From NCBI RefSeq assembly GCF_024206475.1, contig NZ_JAMBPR010000057.1:1-59342 (forward strand): a stretch of DNA of 59,342 nucleotides, given 5' to 3'. This document shows, in pieces, positions 24,376 to 32,724 of the stretch (positions within the stretch are counted from its first letter, which is position 1; every line of letters starts with the position of its first letter). Below the pieces are notes generated by a model. It saw only the letters and a list, made by a program, of their open reading frames with translations. It had not been told where the DNA came from and searched no databases. A program made the translations under genes and the position numbers. The DNA is from Paraburkholderia sp. CNPSo 3274. Lineage in GTDB: Bacteria; Pseudomonadota; Gammaproteobacteria; Burkholderiales; Burkholderiaceae.

Positions 24376-25302
24376 TCAGAAAATCGAGCGCCCGGTGCGC
24401 GTCGTCAACCACTCCAGCGCCAGCGAGCCCACCAGTGAATTCCCCGTTGCGTCGAGGCCCGGCGACCACACGCAAACCGCAAACTCGCCAGGCAGCACCG
24501 CGATGATCCCGCCGCCCACACCGCTCTTCGCAGGCAAGCCCACGCGGTACACGAAATCGCCGGCCGCGTCGTAGGTGCCGCAGGTCAGCATCAGCGCAGA
24601 AAGGCGCTTTGCCGAACTCGCGTCGAGCACAGGTTCGCCGCTCGCGGGCGAAACGCCGCCGTTCGCCAGAAAGAGCGCCGCGCGTGCCAGTTCCACGCAG
24701 CTCATTGAGATTGCGCATTGGCGGCAATACGCGTCGATCACGGTATCGGCGGGCATCTCCAGGTTGCCGAAGCTCGCGATGAAATGCGCCATCGCGCGAT
24801 TGCGCTCGGCGTGCGCGAGTTCCGACTGCGCGACGCGCAGGTCGTAGCCAATGCCGGGCTCGCCCGAGAGCCGCCGCACGAAATCGACGAGCGCGGTTTC
24901 CGCCTGCACGAAGCGGCGGCACAACACGTCGGTCACGACGAGCGCGCCCGCATTGATGAACGGGTTGCGCGGCTTGCCCGCCTCGAATTCGAGCTGCACG
25001 AGCGAGTTGAATGCTGTGCCCGAAGGCTCGCGGCCCACGCGCTGCCAGAGCGCGTCGCCGAGCAACTGGAACGCGAGCGTGCAGGCGAACAGCTTCGAAA
25101 TGCTCTGGATGGAAAAGCGCACATCGGCGTCGCCGGTGCGGTACACCTGGCCGTCCACCGTCACGATAGCCATGCCGAAGTGATCGGCGCGCACCGTGGC
25201 TAGTTCGGGAATGTAGTCGGCAACGCGGCCCGTGCCGATATACGGCTGCAGGTCGCGATGGATGGCGTCGAGGATGGGCGTGTAGTCGAGCGTGTGATTC
25301 AT
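24376..25302 (-). CDS. glsA: Glutaminase
   Basis: A 308-residue glutaminase of the serine-beta-lactamase-like GlsA family, hydrolysing glutamine to glutamate and ammonia in the cytoplasm. The catalytic FSIQSISK (Ser-x-x-Lys) is at about residues 63-70. Conserved EPSGTAFNS, NPFINAGA, a SCVELARAALFLANGG stretch and the C-terminal GVGGGIIAVLPG are present. Full family length. The gene stands alone between convergent yfcF and the DHA2 transporter gene. Confidence 0.95.
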   Translation of the reverse strand: MNHTLDYTPILDAIHRDLQPYIGTGRVADYIPELATVRADHFGMAIVTVDGQVYRTGDADVRFSIQSISKLFACTLAFQLLGDALWQRVGREPSGTAFNSLVQLEFEAGKPRNPFINAGALVVTDVLCRRFVQAETALVDFVRRLSGEPGIGYDLRVAQSELAHAERNRAMAHFIASFGNLEMPADTVIDAYCRQCAISMSCVELARAALFLANGGVSPASGEPVLDASSAKRLSALMLTCGTYDAAGDFVYRVGLPAKSGVGGGIIAVLPGEFAVCVWSPGLDATGNSLVGSLALEWLTTRTGRSIF

Positions 25303-25410
25303 GGGCGGCGCAGGGCAGTCGCGGCGGAGCGCCCGCCGCGGTCCCCGCGATTGTAGCGGCTCGCGTTGTCCGCTACGGCTTCGCTGCGCGCTTTGACTTG
25401 ACCACGCGGG

Positions 25411-26979
25411 TCAATGCGCCCCCGCCGAGCCGCCGCCGCCGCCGCCCTTCGTCGACTTCGTGATCCAGATGAGCGGAATGATCACGAGAAAGATGATCGC
25501 CGAGACATAGAAAATGTCGTTCAGCCCCATCATGGCGGCCTGCGAGTTGAGCTGAAAGTCGAACAGCGCGCGTGCGGAGGGCTCGCTCAAATTCAGCACC
25601 TTCTGGGTCTGATCCATCGCCTGCACGAAGGTCGGGTTGTTGACCGAAGCCTGTTCTGTGAGCCGCGCGTGATGCAGGATCGTGCGGTTGTTCCATGCGT
25701 TCGTCGCGATCGAGGTGCCCACCGCGCCGCAGAACACGCGCACGAAGTTCGAGAGGCCCGCCGCCGCCGGCACGCGGCTCGGCGGCTGCCCCGCGAGAAT
25801 GATCGCCGTGAGCGGCACGAAGAAGAGCGCCATGGGGATGCCTTGCAGCAGCGTGGGCAGCACGAGATGGAAGGTGTCGATTTCGATCACGTACTGCGAT
25901 CGCATGTAGAACACCCCCGCGAACATCACGAACGCGATCGTCGCGATGATGCGCGCGTCGGAGCGCGGCAACAGGCGCCCCACGACGGGCGAGAGCAGCA
26001 GCGCGAAGATGCCTAGCGGCGCGGTCACGAGGCCCGCGTCCACCGAGCGGTAATTCAGATACTCCTGCATCCACTGCGGCAATAACACGAGATTGCCGAA
26101 GAACACGGCATAGGCCACGGAAATCGCAATCGTGCCGCCGAGAAAGTTCCGTTGTCCGAACAAACGCAAGTCGACGATCGGATGTTCCTCGGTCAGCTCC
26201 CACACGAGAAAGAACGCAAAGCTGATGAGCGCGACGAGGCCGAGCGTGACGATCACGGGCGAGTTGAACCAGTCGAGATCCTTGCCTTTATCCAGCATGA
26301 TCTGGAGCGAGGCGACCCAGGCGATCAGCAGGCCGAGGCCCACCATGTCGATAGGCGGTTTGCGCGTGGCAGATTCGCGGTCACGGTAGATCGACCAGGT
26401 CACGAAAGCCGCGAAAAAACCCACCGGGATGTTGATGTAGAAGATCCACGCCCAGTTGTAGCTATCCGTGATCCAGCCGCCGAGCGCCGGTCCCGCGATC
26501 GGGCCGACGGTCGTGGTCATCGCCCAGAAGGCGAGCGCGGTGGACGATTTGTCTTTCGGCCAGGATCCGAGCAGGATGGCCTGCGAGAGCGGAATGAGCG
26601 GGCCGGCCACGGCGCCTTGCAGCACGCGCGCAATCAGCAGGAAAGGCAGGGTCGGTGCGATGCCGCACAGCCACGACGCCAGCACGAACGAGAGGATCGA
26701 GGTGACGAACAGGCGCACCTGGCCAAAGCGCTGCGTGAGCCAGCCGGTGAGCGGAATGGAAACGGCGTTGGCCGCCGCGAACACGGTGATGACCCACGTG
26801 CCTTCGTCCACGGAAACGCCCATGTCGCCGGAGATGGTCGGAATGGCGACGTTGGCGATCGACGTGTCGAGCACGTTCATGAAGGTCGCGAGCGAGACCG
26901 CGATCGTGCCGAGGATCAGACTGCCTCCCTGGAGCGGAGGCGGCGCGGGCGGCGCCGATAATGCGGCAGGCTGGTTCAA
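25411..26979 (-). CDS. EmrB/QacA-type (DHA2) multidrug efflux MFS transporter
   Basis: A 522-residue major facilitator of the 14-helix DHA2 family. TVSLATFMNVLDTSIANVAI-like motif D1 is near residue 30-50, WVITVFAAANAVSIPLTGWL follows, and motif C reads GPIAGPALGG. The C-terminus is a glycine-rich tail (KGGGGGGSAGAH). EmrB proteins usually pair with an EmrA membrane-fusion protein and an outer-membrane channel; neither is encoded beside it. It may work alone in the inner membrane or with partners encoded elsewhere. The substrate is unknown. Confidence 0.92.
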   Translation of the reverse strand: MNQPAALSAPPAPPPLQGGSLILGTIAVSLATFMNVLDTSIANVAIPTISGDMGVSVDEGTWVITVFAAANAVSIPLTGWLTQRFGQVRLFVTSILSFVLASWLCGIAPTLPFLLIARVLQGAVAGPLIPLSQAILLGSWPKDKSSTALAFWAMTTTVGPIAGPALGGWITDSYNWAWIFYINIPVGFFAAFVTWSIYRDRESATRKPPIDMVGLGLLIAWVASLQIMLDKGKDLDWFNSPVIVTLGLVALISFAFFLVWELTEEHPIVDLRLFGQRNFLGGTIAISVAYAVFFGNLVLLPQWMQEYLNYRSVDAGLVTAPLGIFALLLSPVVGRLLPRSDARIIATIAFVMFAGVFYMRSQYVIEIDTFHLVLPTLLQGIPMALFFVPLTAIILAGQPPSRVPAAAGLSNFVRVFCGAVGTSIATNAWNNRTILHHARLTEQASVNNPTFVQAMDQTQKVLNLSEPSARALFDFQLNSQAAMMGLNDIFYVSAIIFLVIIPLIWITKSTKGGGGGGSAGAH

Positions 26980-27255
26980 GCTCGTTCTCCGCGTATTCGG
27001 TTTGCGGCACAGGATACCTGTAATCGTCTTTTGTCATTGCCAGACGCGGAGCATCCCCCTGTTGTGCAGGGTCATGGGGCTTGCGAATGGCTTTCGCGCG
27101 CGATTGGGCTGCTGACGCGGCTTTAGGTAACGCCGGGAAATGGAGTCTTTCGTACACGCGGTGCGCGGCGAGCGTATCCTTGCGCCTGCCGTGCGCCGCG
27201 CAAAAAGCGTGCGCTGGAGACACAATACGAACGTCAGTACAGGGGAGGTCCGATC

Positions 27256-27906
27256 ATGAGCTGGGAAGCATTCGAAGGGGGCTGGCGTCTGGCGCCGGCC
27301 GATGGCGCCGCTCGCGCGCTCGTCGTGCTGCTGCACGGCGTAGGCAGCAACGCACAGGACCTCACGCCGCTCGCCGACGTGTGGCGCGATGCGCTGCCCG
27401 GCGTCGCGTTCACGTCGCTCGATGGCAGCGAACCCTTCGACGGCGGCTTTGGCGGACGCCAGTGGTTCAGCCTGCGCGACATCAGCGAGAGCAACCGCGA
27501 GGCGCGCGTCGTCGCCGCCTCGCAGGTGCTCGAGCGGCGGCTCGACGCCGAACTTGCCCACTGGGGGCTCGGCCACGACGCGCTCGCCCTGGTGGGCTTC
27601 TCGCAAGGCTCGATCATGTCGCTCTACCACACGGCCACGCAGCCGGCGGGCGCGGCGGCCGTGGTCGCGTATGCGGGCCGGCTCGTCACGCCCGTGGTCG
27701 CGAAAAGCCGCACGGTGCTCACGCTCGTGCACGGCGAGGACGACGAAGTGATTCCGGCGACCGAACTGGAGCGCGCCGCCGCCGCGTTCAGCGACGCGGG
27801 CTTTGCGGTCACCGCTTTCGCGCTGCCGGGCGTTGGCCACACGATCACGCCGCAGGGCGTCATGCTCGGGCGCGACGCGCTGGTGCGCGCGCTCGCGCAC
27901 GGCTAA
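27256..27906 (+). CDS. Phospholipase/carboxylesterase-family hydrolase (YpfH-like)
   Basis: A 216-residue cytoplasmic alpha/beta hydrolase. The oxyanion region is VVLLHGVGSNAQDL, the nucleophile elbow is GFSQGS (about 115-120), the acid Asp is in HGEDDEVIP and the His is in PGVGHTITP. These match the small esterase group that includes E. coli YpfH. AGGGGAGG lies upstream of the ATG. The physiological ester is unknown. Confidence 0.9.
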   Translation: MSWEAFEGGWRLAPADGAARALVVLLHGVGSNAQDLTPLADVWRDALPGVAFTSLDGSEPFDGGFGGRQWFSLRDISESNREARVVAASQVLERRLDAELAHWGLGHDALALVGFSQGSIMSLYHTATQPAGAAAVVAYAGRLVTPVVAKSRTVLTLVHGEDDEVIPATELERAAAAFSDAGFAVTAFALPGVGHTITPQGVMLGRDALVRALAHG

Positions 27907-28245
27907 TCGCGGGCCTGATCCGATCGTTGGCGGGGCAAGGTCTGGCCCCGTTAATCAGCATGCGTCAGCGGGCTAAATCGGTACAAAAGAGCAGTCGCAT
28001 AAGCCCCAGTGTCGTATTTCGGCCATATTTTCCGGATAACCTATGCAGTTGTTTTTGGACCGGCTAAAGTTCGCGCCGGTCGCGGCCGTTAATACGGGGA
28101 GTCGCCGCGACCTTATGGGCCGCGTAGGCCCGTTCCGCCCGGCGCGCGGTTAGTTCGCGCTGCCTGGATGAGGCCGCCATCGGGAATGCCATCCGGCGGC
28201 GCTTCGTCTGCCGGGTCGCCAAAAAAAACCGAACTTCAGACCAAT
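27907..28245. other. 339-bp region upstream of the MreB-like gene
   Basis: No separate gene is visible. A GGGGC...GGCCCC hairpin (about 27931-27948) after the esterase gene lacks a T tract. The reading frame of the MreB-like gene is open back to 28168, so part of this region could be coding if an earlier start is used. Confidence 0.4.
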
Positions 28246-29301
28246 ATGGCCCGAGCCAAGCCGCATTCCATTTTCTCCAAAAGGCTGTTCCGCCAGGACG
28301 TGGCGCTCGATCTCGGTACGGCCAACACGCTGATCTATACCGCCGACAAAGGCATCGTGCTGAACCAGCCCTCCGTGGTCTGCTTCGAACGACGCGCGGG
28401 CGCGAGTGAGACGACGGTGGCCGCGGTGGGCCGCGAGGCGAAGGACTTGCTCGGCCGCGCGCCGGCCAATCTGGAGACGGTGCGGCCGCTTTCGCACGGC
28501 GTGATCGCCAACTTTACCGCTGCCGAACATATGATGCGCCGCTTCGTGGCGATGGCGCAGCCGCGCCGTCTGCTCGGCCGCCGTGCGGCATTCACGGTGT
28601 GCGTGCCGGCGGGCGCGACGCGCGTCGAGCGCCGCGCGATTCGCGAGGCGGCCTTCGCGGCAGGCGCGGCGAGCGTGAACCTGATCGGCGAGTCGCTGGC
28701 GTCGGCGCTCGGTGCGGGTTTGCCGGTGCACGCGGCAACGGGCTCGATGGTCGTGGATATCGGCGGCGGCACGACGGAAGTGGGCATCGTCGCGCTGGGC
28801 GGCGTGGCGTGCAGCGGTTCGGTGCGCGTGGGCGGCGACCAGTTCGACCGCGCCATCGTCGATCATGTGCGCACGCTCTATGGCGTCGTGCTGGGCGATC
28901 AGACCGCCGAACACGTGAAAAAGACGATTGGCTGCGCGCTCTACGGCGAACCCATCGAACGCATCCGCGCGACCGGTCGCAGCATGGAAGACGGTCTGCC
29001 GCGCACGGTCGAGATCACGAGCCACGACGTGGTGGACGCGCTGGCCGCACCGTTGCGCGTGGTGATCAACGCGGTGCGGCAGGTGCTCGAGACAGCGCCC
29101 GCCGAACTCGTCACCGATATTGCCGATAGCGGCATCGTGCTCACGGGCGGCGGCTCGCTGCTCGGGAAGCTCGACCAGTGCCTCGCCGCCGAGCTTGGCG
29201 TGGTCGTGCGTGTGGCCGACGAGCCGCTCACCTGCGCGGTGCGCGGCGCGGGCGCGGCGGCTTCGCTCATGAGCGAGCACGCTTTCGAAATGGTCGAATA
29301 A
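28246..29301 (+). CDS. MreB-like bacterial actin, paralogue
   Basis: A 351-residue actin-fold protein. Phosphate 1 reads ALDLGTANTLIY (about 18-29), GESLASALGAGLP precedes phosphate 2 VVDIGGGTTEVG, and the adenosine motif is IVLTGGGSLLG. MreB forms membrane-associated filaments that guide lateral cell-wall synthesis. The ATG at 28246 gives the standard MreB length (347) and is preferred over 28168. No mreC, mreD, mrdA or rodA follows, and the sequence departs from canonical MreB in many places, so it is likely a second, solitary copy with a special role. Confidence 0.87.
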   Translation: MARAKPHSIFSKRLFRQDVALDLGTANTLIYTADKGIVLNQPSVVCFERRAGASETTVAAVGREAKDLLGRAPANLETVRPLSHGVIANFTAAEHMMRRFVAMAQPRRLLGRRAAFTVCVPAGATRVERRAIREAAFAAGAASVNLIGESLASALGAGLPVHAATGSMVVDIGGGTTEVGIVALGGVACSGSVRVGGDQFDRAIVDHVRTLYGVVLGDQTAEHVKKTIGCALYGEPIERIRATGRSMEDGLPRTVEITSHDVVDALAAPLRVVINAVRQVLETAPAELVTDIADSGIVLTGGGSLLGKLDQCLAAELGVVVRVADEPLTCAVRGAGAAASLMSEHAFEMVE

Positions 29302-29477
29302 CGGCGCAAGCCAGCGGAAGAGGCAACGCCGCTCCGGGAGACTGCCGGCGTGCGGGGTGTTCGCGCCGCGGGCGTGGGACAATACGCCACTTCGCCGGCG
29401 TGCGCCGCGATGGACTGCCCTTAGGCCATCGTCCGTTGCAATGCGCCGCTGTCCCGTTGTCTCCACATCGCCCAGCC

Positions 29478-30323
29478 GTGAATCCAGCCGCTTTTCCGCC
29501 ACCCGGTACGTTCATCGAACTACCCGGCGGCCTGCCCATGCCTTATGTCGAACGGGGCGAGGGCGAACTCCTTCTCTTCGTGCACGGCTCGCTTTGCGAT
29601 TACCGCTACTGGCAGCCGCAGCTGGCCGGGCTCGCGCAGCAATATCGCTGTGTATCGGTGAGTCTCACGCACTACTGGCCCGCCGGGGAGGCTGCGCTCG
29701 GCCAGCCTTTCAGCTGGCGGCAGCATGCCGATGAGCTTGCGGCGTTCGTCGAAGCCCTGGGCGCAGGCCCTGCGCACGTGATCGGGCATTCGCGCGGCGG
29801 CCTCGTGTCATTCCAGTTCGCGCGGCGCCATCCGCAGCACGTGCGCACGCTCACGCTCGCCGATCCGGGCGGCCCAGTCCAGCAGCCGGGCCAGACGCTC
29901 GCCACGCTGCCCGAGACCGTCAACGCGCTGCGCGCCCGCGTCGTGGCGCTGATCGAGTCCGGCCAGGTGGACGCGGGGCTGGCGTTGTTCGTCGATTCGG
30001 TGAGCCGCCCGGGCTTCTGGGCACGGAGCACGCATGCGTTTCGCCGCATGGCCACCGACAACGCACACACGCTTGGGCCGCAGTTTCAGGATCCGCTGCC
30101 TGCGTACACGCGCGAGCAAGCCGCCGAGGTGCGATGCCCCGTGCTGCTGATCGACGGTGAGCTGAGCCCGGAAGTGTTTCACCGTGCCGTGGCCGCGCTC
30201 GAAGCATGGCTGCCCGATGCGCGCAGCGCGAGTGTGGCGGGCGCGTCACATGGAATGAATCTGGCGCGCCCCGCGGCGTTCAACGAGTTGATCGATCGAT
30301 TCGTGAGCGGCCACGGGCGCTGA
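29478..30323 (+). CDS. Alpha/beta hydrolase
   Basis: A 281-residue alpha/beta-hydrolase with FVHGSLCDYRYW after strand 3, nucleophile elbow GHSRGG (about 103-108), acid Asp in LLIDGELSPE and His in AGASHGMN. Members include esterases, haloperoxidase-like enzymes and C-C hydrolases, and no substrate can be named. GTG at 29478 is chosen as start; the frame is open further upstream through the end of the MreB-like gene, and ATG 29538 is a shorter option. A bidirectional terminator follows the stop. Confidence 0.82.
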   Translation: MNPAAFPPPGTFIELPGGLPMPYVERGEGELLLFVHGSLCDYRYWQPQLAGLAQQYRCVSVSLTHYWPAGEAALGQPFSWRQHADELAAFVEALGAGPAHVIGHSRGGLVSFQFARRHPQHVRTLTLADPGGPVQQPGQTLATLPETVNALRARVVALIESGQVDAGLALFVDSVSRPGFWARSTHAFRRMATDNAHTLGPQFQDPLPAYTREQAAEVRCPVLLIDGELSPEVFHRAVAALEAWLPDARSASVAGASHGMNLARPAAFNELIDRFVSGHGR

Positions 30324-30337
30324 AGCACGCGGACGCA

Positions 30338-30372
30338 AAAAGGGCGGCCATGCAATGTGGCCACCCTTTTTG
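30338..30372. terminator. Bidirectional rho-independent terminator
   Basis: AAAAAGGG-C-GGCCA (30338-30351) pairs with TGGCC-A-CCCTTTTT (30359-30372), giving T tracts in both directions. It separates the convergent hydrolase gene (ends 30323) and the small minus-strand gene (ends 30410). Confidence 0.85.
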
Positions 30373-30409
30373 TAGCTGCGAGAAATGTCGCAGTCCGAAC
30401 GACTCTCGC

Positions 30410-30811
30410 TTAGTCGCGGCCGTGCGCGTGGGCGTCGAGCTTGTGTTCGGCCGCCTCGCCCACGAGGCCCGCGTAGTAGAGGTGCACGCCGATCGCGAGC
30501 GAATCGTTGCGGATTTCGTGGAAGGCCTTCCATGCCTTCGCCGGATCCTTGAACACGAGATAGTGCGCTTCCTGCGAGACGAGGCGGGCGACCTGGTGCA
30601 GGCCGTGGCCGTTGAGCGCGTCCACGAGGTGATCCAGGCTGCGGTGCGTGCGCGCGTCGGTGCGCGGATACAGCATGTGCAGCACGGCAACGCGCTCATT
30701 GGCGAGCGCAGCCGAGAGTGCGACCACGATGTCCTGGTGATTGAGTGCCGTGACGATGGCGCCCTCTGCTTGTTCGTCTTCTGCGAACAGGGTGTCGACC
30801 GAGATGTTCAT
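30410..30811 (-). CDS. Small cytoplasmic protein of unknown function
   Basis: A 133-residue acidic, mostly helical protein, rich in His and Ala, ending AAEHKLDAHAHGRD. AAGGAAG lies 6 nt before the ATG, and the stop is placed next to a bidirectional terminator, which supports a real gene. I recognise no domain. A minus-strand terminator lies 43 nt upstream of its start, so its expression may be controlled by read-through. Its neighbour citrate synthase is divergent. Confidence 0.75.
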   Translation of the reverse strand: MNISVDTLFAEDEQAEGAIVTALNHQDIVVALSAALANERVAVLHMLYPRTDARTHRSLDHLVDALNGHGLHQVARLVSQEAHYLVFKDPAKAWKAFHEIRNDSLAIGVHLYYAGLVGEAAEHKLDAHAHGRD

Positions 30812-31172
30812 CTGTTGCTTCCTTACGTTTTGCTTTAAGCGCGTGTGGCGGTGAAAAAAGCCCGCCAGAGACAGCGGGCTAGATTACGAAATGCAAATAA
30901 TGGAAAACCCTTGCATGTCAAGCAGTATGGCAGAGGTGAGGTGCCGCATGCTGCATTGCAAGAGCAAAATATTGTTGCAGGAATCGACGTTAAGGAAGCC
31001 GCAAGCTTGGCAGTGTTGCGGGCTTGAGGAGGGATTGTTGCTGGCTGCGCTATCAATCGATGCTGCACCGCGCCGTAGAATGCGGCAAGCGGTCGCAGCA
31101 ATGCTGGCCCGGACGAATGGGTGCCCGGCGGCTGCGTCCTGTTGCGAAGTGAAAGCAATTCAAGGACACACA
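30812..31172. other. 361-bp divergent region upstream of citrate synthase
   Basis: The citrate synthase frame is open far upstream but that part is not family-like, so I take the region as regulatory. It contains a minus-strand terminator (30854-30880). No promoter stands out clearly. Confidence 0.5.
30854..30880 (-). terminator. Minus-strand terminator placed upstream of a minus-strand gene
   Basis: On the minus strand AGCCCGC (30880-30874) and GCGGGCT (30865-30859) form a 7-bp stem followed by TTTTTT. It lies 43 nt upstream of the start of the gene at 30410-30811, as an attenuator would, or it ends a short antisense RNA from the gltA leader. Confidence 0.7.
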
Positions 31173-32474
31173 ATGATCGACTCGAAGACACACGCCACGC
31201 TCACGATCCCCGGCCACGCTGAAGGCGTTCAGTTGCCGGTCTACAAGGGCACCACGGGCCCGGACGTGATCGACATCCGCAAGCTGTACGGCCAGACCGG
31301 CATGTTCACGTACGACCCGGGCTTCATGTCCACGGCGGCGTGCAACTCGGCGATCACCTATATCGACGGCGACAAGGGCGAGCTGCTCTATCGCGGCTAC
31401 CCGATCGACAACCTCGCGCAAAACGCCGATTTCCTCGAAAGCTGCTACCTCCTGCTCAAGGGCGAACTGCCCACGCAGCAGCAGAAGGACGAATTCGTGG
31501 CCTCGGTGACGAACCACACGATGGTTCACGAGCAGATGCACTTCTTTTTCCGGGGGTTCCGCCGTGACGCACATCCGATGGCGATTCTGGTGGCGGCGGT
31601 CGGCGCGCTGTCCGCGTTCTATCACGACTCGCTCGACATCAACAACGCGCAGCATCGCGAGGTGTCGGCGATCCGCATGATCGCGAAACTGCCGACGCTG
31701 GTCGCCATGGCGTACAAGTACTCGATCGGTCAACCGTTCGTGTACCCGCAGAACGACCTCTCGTACAGTGCGAACTTCATGCGCATGATGTTCTCCGCGC
31801 CGAGCGAAGAGTACGAGGTCAACGACGTGCTCGTGCGCGCGCTCGACCGCATTCTCATCCTGCACGCTGACCACGAGCAGAACGCTTCGACGTCTACCGT
31901 GCGTCTGGCGGGTTCGTCGGGTGCGAATCCGTTCGCGTGTATCGCGGCGGGGATTGCCTGCCTGTGGGGCCCGGCGCACGGCGGCGCGAACGAAGCCGCG
32001 CTGAACATGCTCGAAGAAATCGGCTCGGTCGACAACATCCCGAAGTTCATCGAGCAGGTGAAAGACAAGAACTCGGGCGTGAAGCTGATGGGCTTCGGCC
32101 ACCGCGTGTACAAGAACTACGATCCGCGTGCGAAGCTCATGCGCGAAACGTGCTACGAGGTGCTGAACGAACTCGGTCTGCACGACGATCCGCTCTTCAA
32201 GCTCGCCATGCAACTCGAAAAGATCGCGCTGGAAGACGAATACTTCGTGTCGCGCAAGCTGTACCCGAACGTCGACTTCTACTCGGGTATCGTGCAGCGC
32301 GCGCTGGGTATCCCGACCTCGATGTTCACGTGTATCTTCGCGATGGCACGTACGGTGGGCTGGATTGCCCAATGGAACGAAATGATCGCCGACCCCGAGC
32401 AGAAGATCGGCCGTCCGCGTCAGCTCTTCGTCGGCGAAACGTCGCGCGTAGCCTTGCCGATTTCGCAACGCTGA
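31173..32474 (+). CDS. gltA: Citrate synthase (type II, hexameric)
   Basis: A 433-residue citrate synthase that condenses acetyl-CoA and oxaloacetate. Catalytic His are in LHADHEQNAS (about 229) and WGPAHGGANEAAL, with the Asp in the C-terminal catalytic segment before FYSGIVQRALGIP. The N-terminal beta-rich domain typical of the Gram-negative, NADH-regulated hexameric enzyme is present. The ATG at 31173 has CAAGGAC upstream. In many Burkholderiaceae gltA follows sdhCDAB; here no sdh genes are adjacent, so this copy may be relocated or a duplicate. A terminator follows. Confidence 0.95.
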   Translation: MIDSKTHATLTIPGHAEGVQLPVYKGTTGPDVIDIRKLYGQTGMFTYDPGFMSTAACNSAITYIDGDKGELLYRGYPIDNLAQNADFLESCYLLLKGELPTQQQKDEFVASVTNHTMVHEQMHFFFRGFRRDAHPMAILVAAVGALSAFYHDSLDINNAQHREVSAIRMIAKLPTLVAMAYKYSIGQPFVYPQNDLSYSANFMRMMFSAPSEEYEVNDVLVRALDRILILHADHEQNASTSTVRLAGSSGANPFACIAAGIACLWGPAHGGANEAALNMLEEIGSVDNIPKFIEQVKDKNSGVKLMGFGHRVYKNYDPRAKLMRETCYEVLNELGLHDDPLFKLAMQLEKIALEDEYFVSRKLYPNVDFYSGIVQRALGIPTSMFTCIFAMARTVGWIAQWNEMIADPEQKIGRPRQLFVGETSRVALPISQR

Positions 32475-32521
32475 TCCTCACGGCGCGCGCCGCTTCTGGC
32501 GCGCGCTCGCATTGCCTCCAC

Positions 32522-32562
32522 GGGCGCCCGCACGTTACGTCGTGCCGGCGCCCGCAATTTTT
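32522..32562 (+). terminator. Rho-independent terminator after gltA
   Basis: GGGCGCC (32522-32528) pairs with GGCGCCC (32547-32553), extended inward by CGCACG/CGTGCC with one mismatch, then GCAATTTTT. Confidence 0.75.
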
Positions 32563-32724
32563 GCCGCGCACGTTCCTTGCTCGCGCCGCGATTTGCCACT
32601 GATTTCGCGCGTAACACTCGCATATTCTTCGCGCATTCGCCGCCAACGCGTGCGCCGAAGCCACTACAATCAACCGCAAGCGAACCGTACCGTAACCCTT
32701 TGCATGGGACCCAGGAGGCACGCA

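Noticed and set aside
30891..31172. N-terminal extension of citrate synthase
   Set aside because: The frame is open, but the translated part is Cys- and Met-rich, unlike the family, and the ATG at 31173 matches the standard N-terminus.
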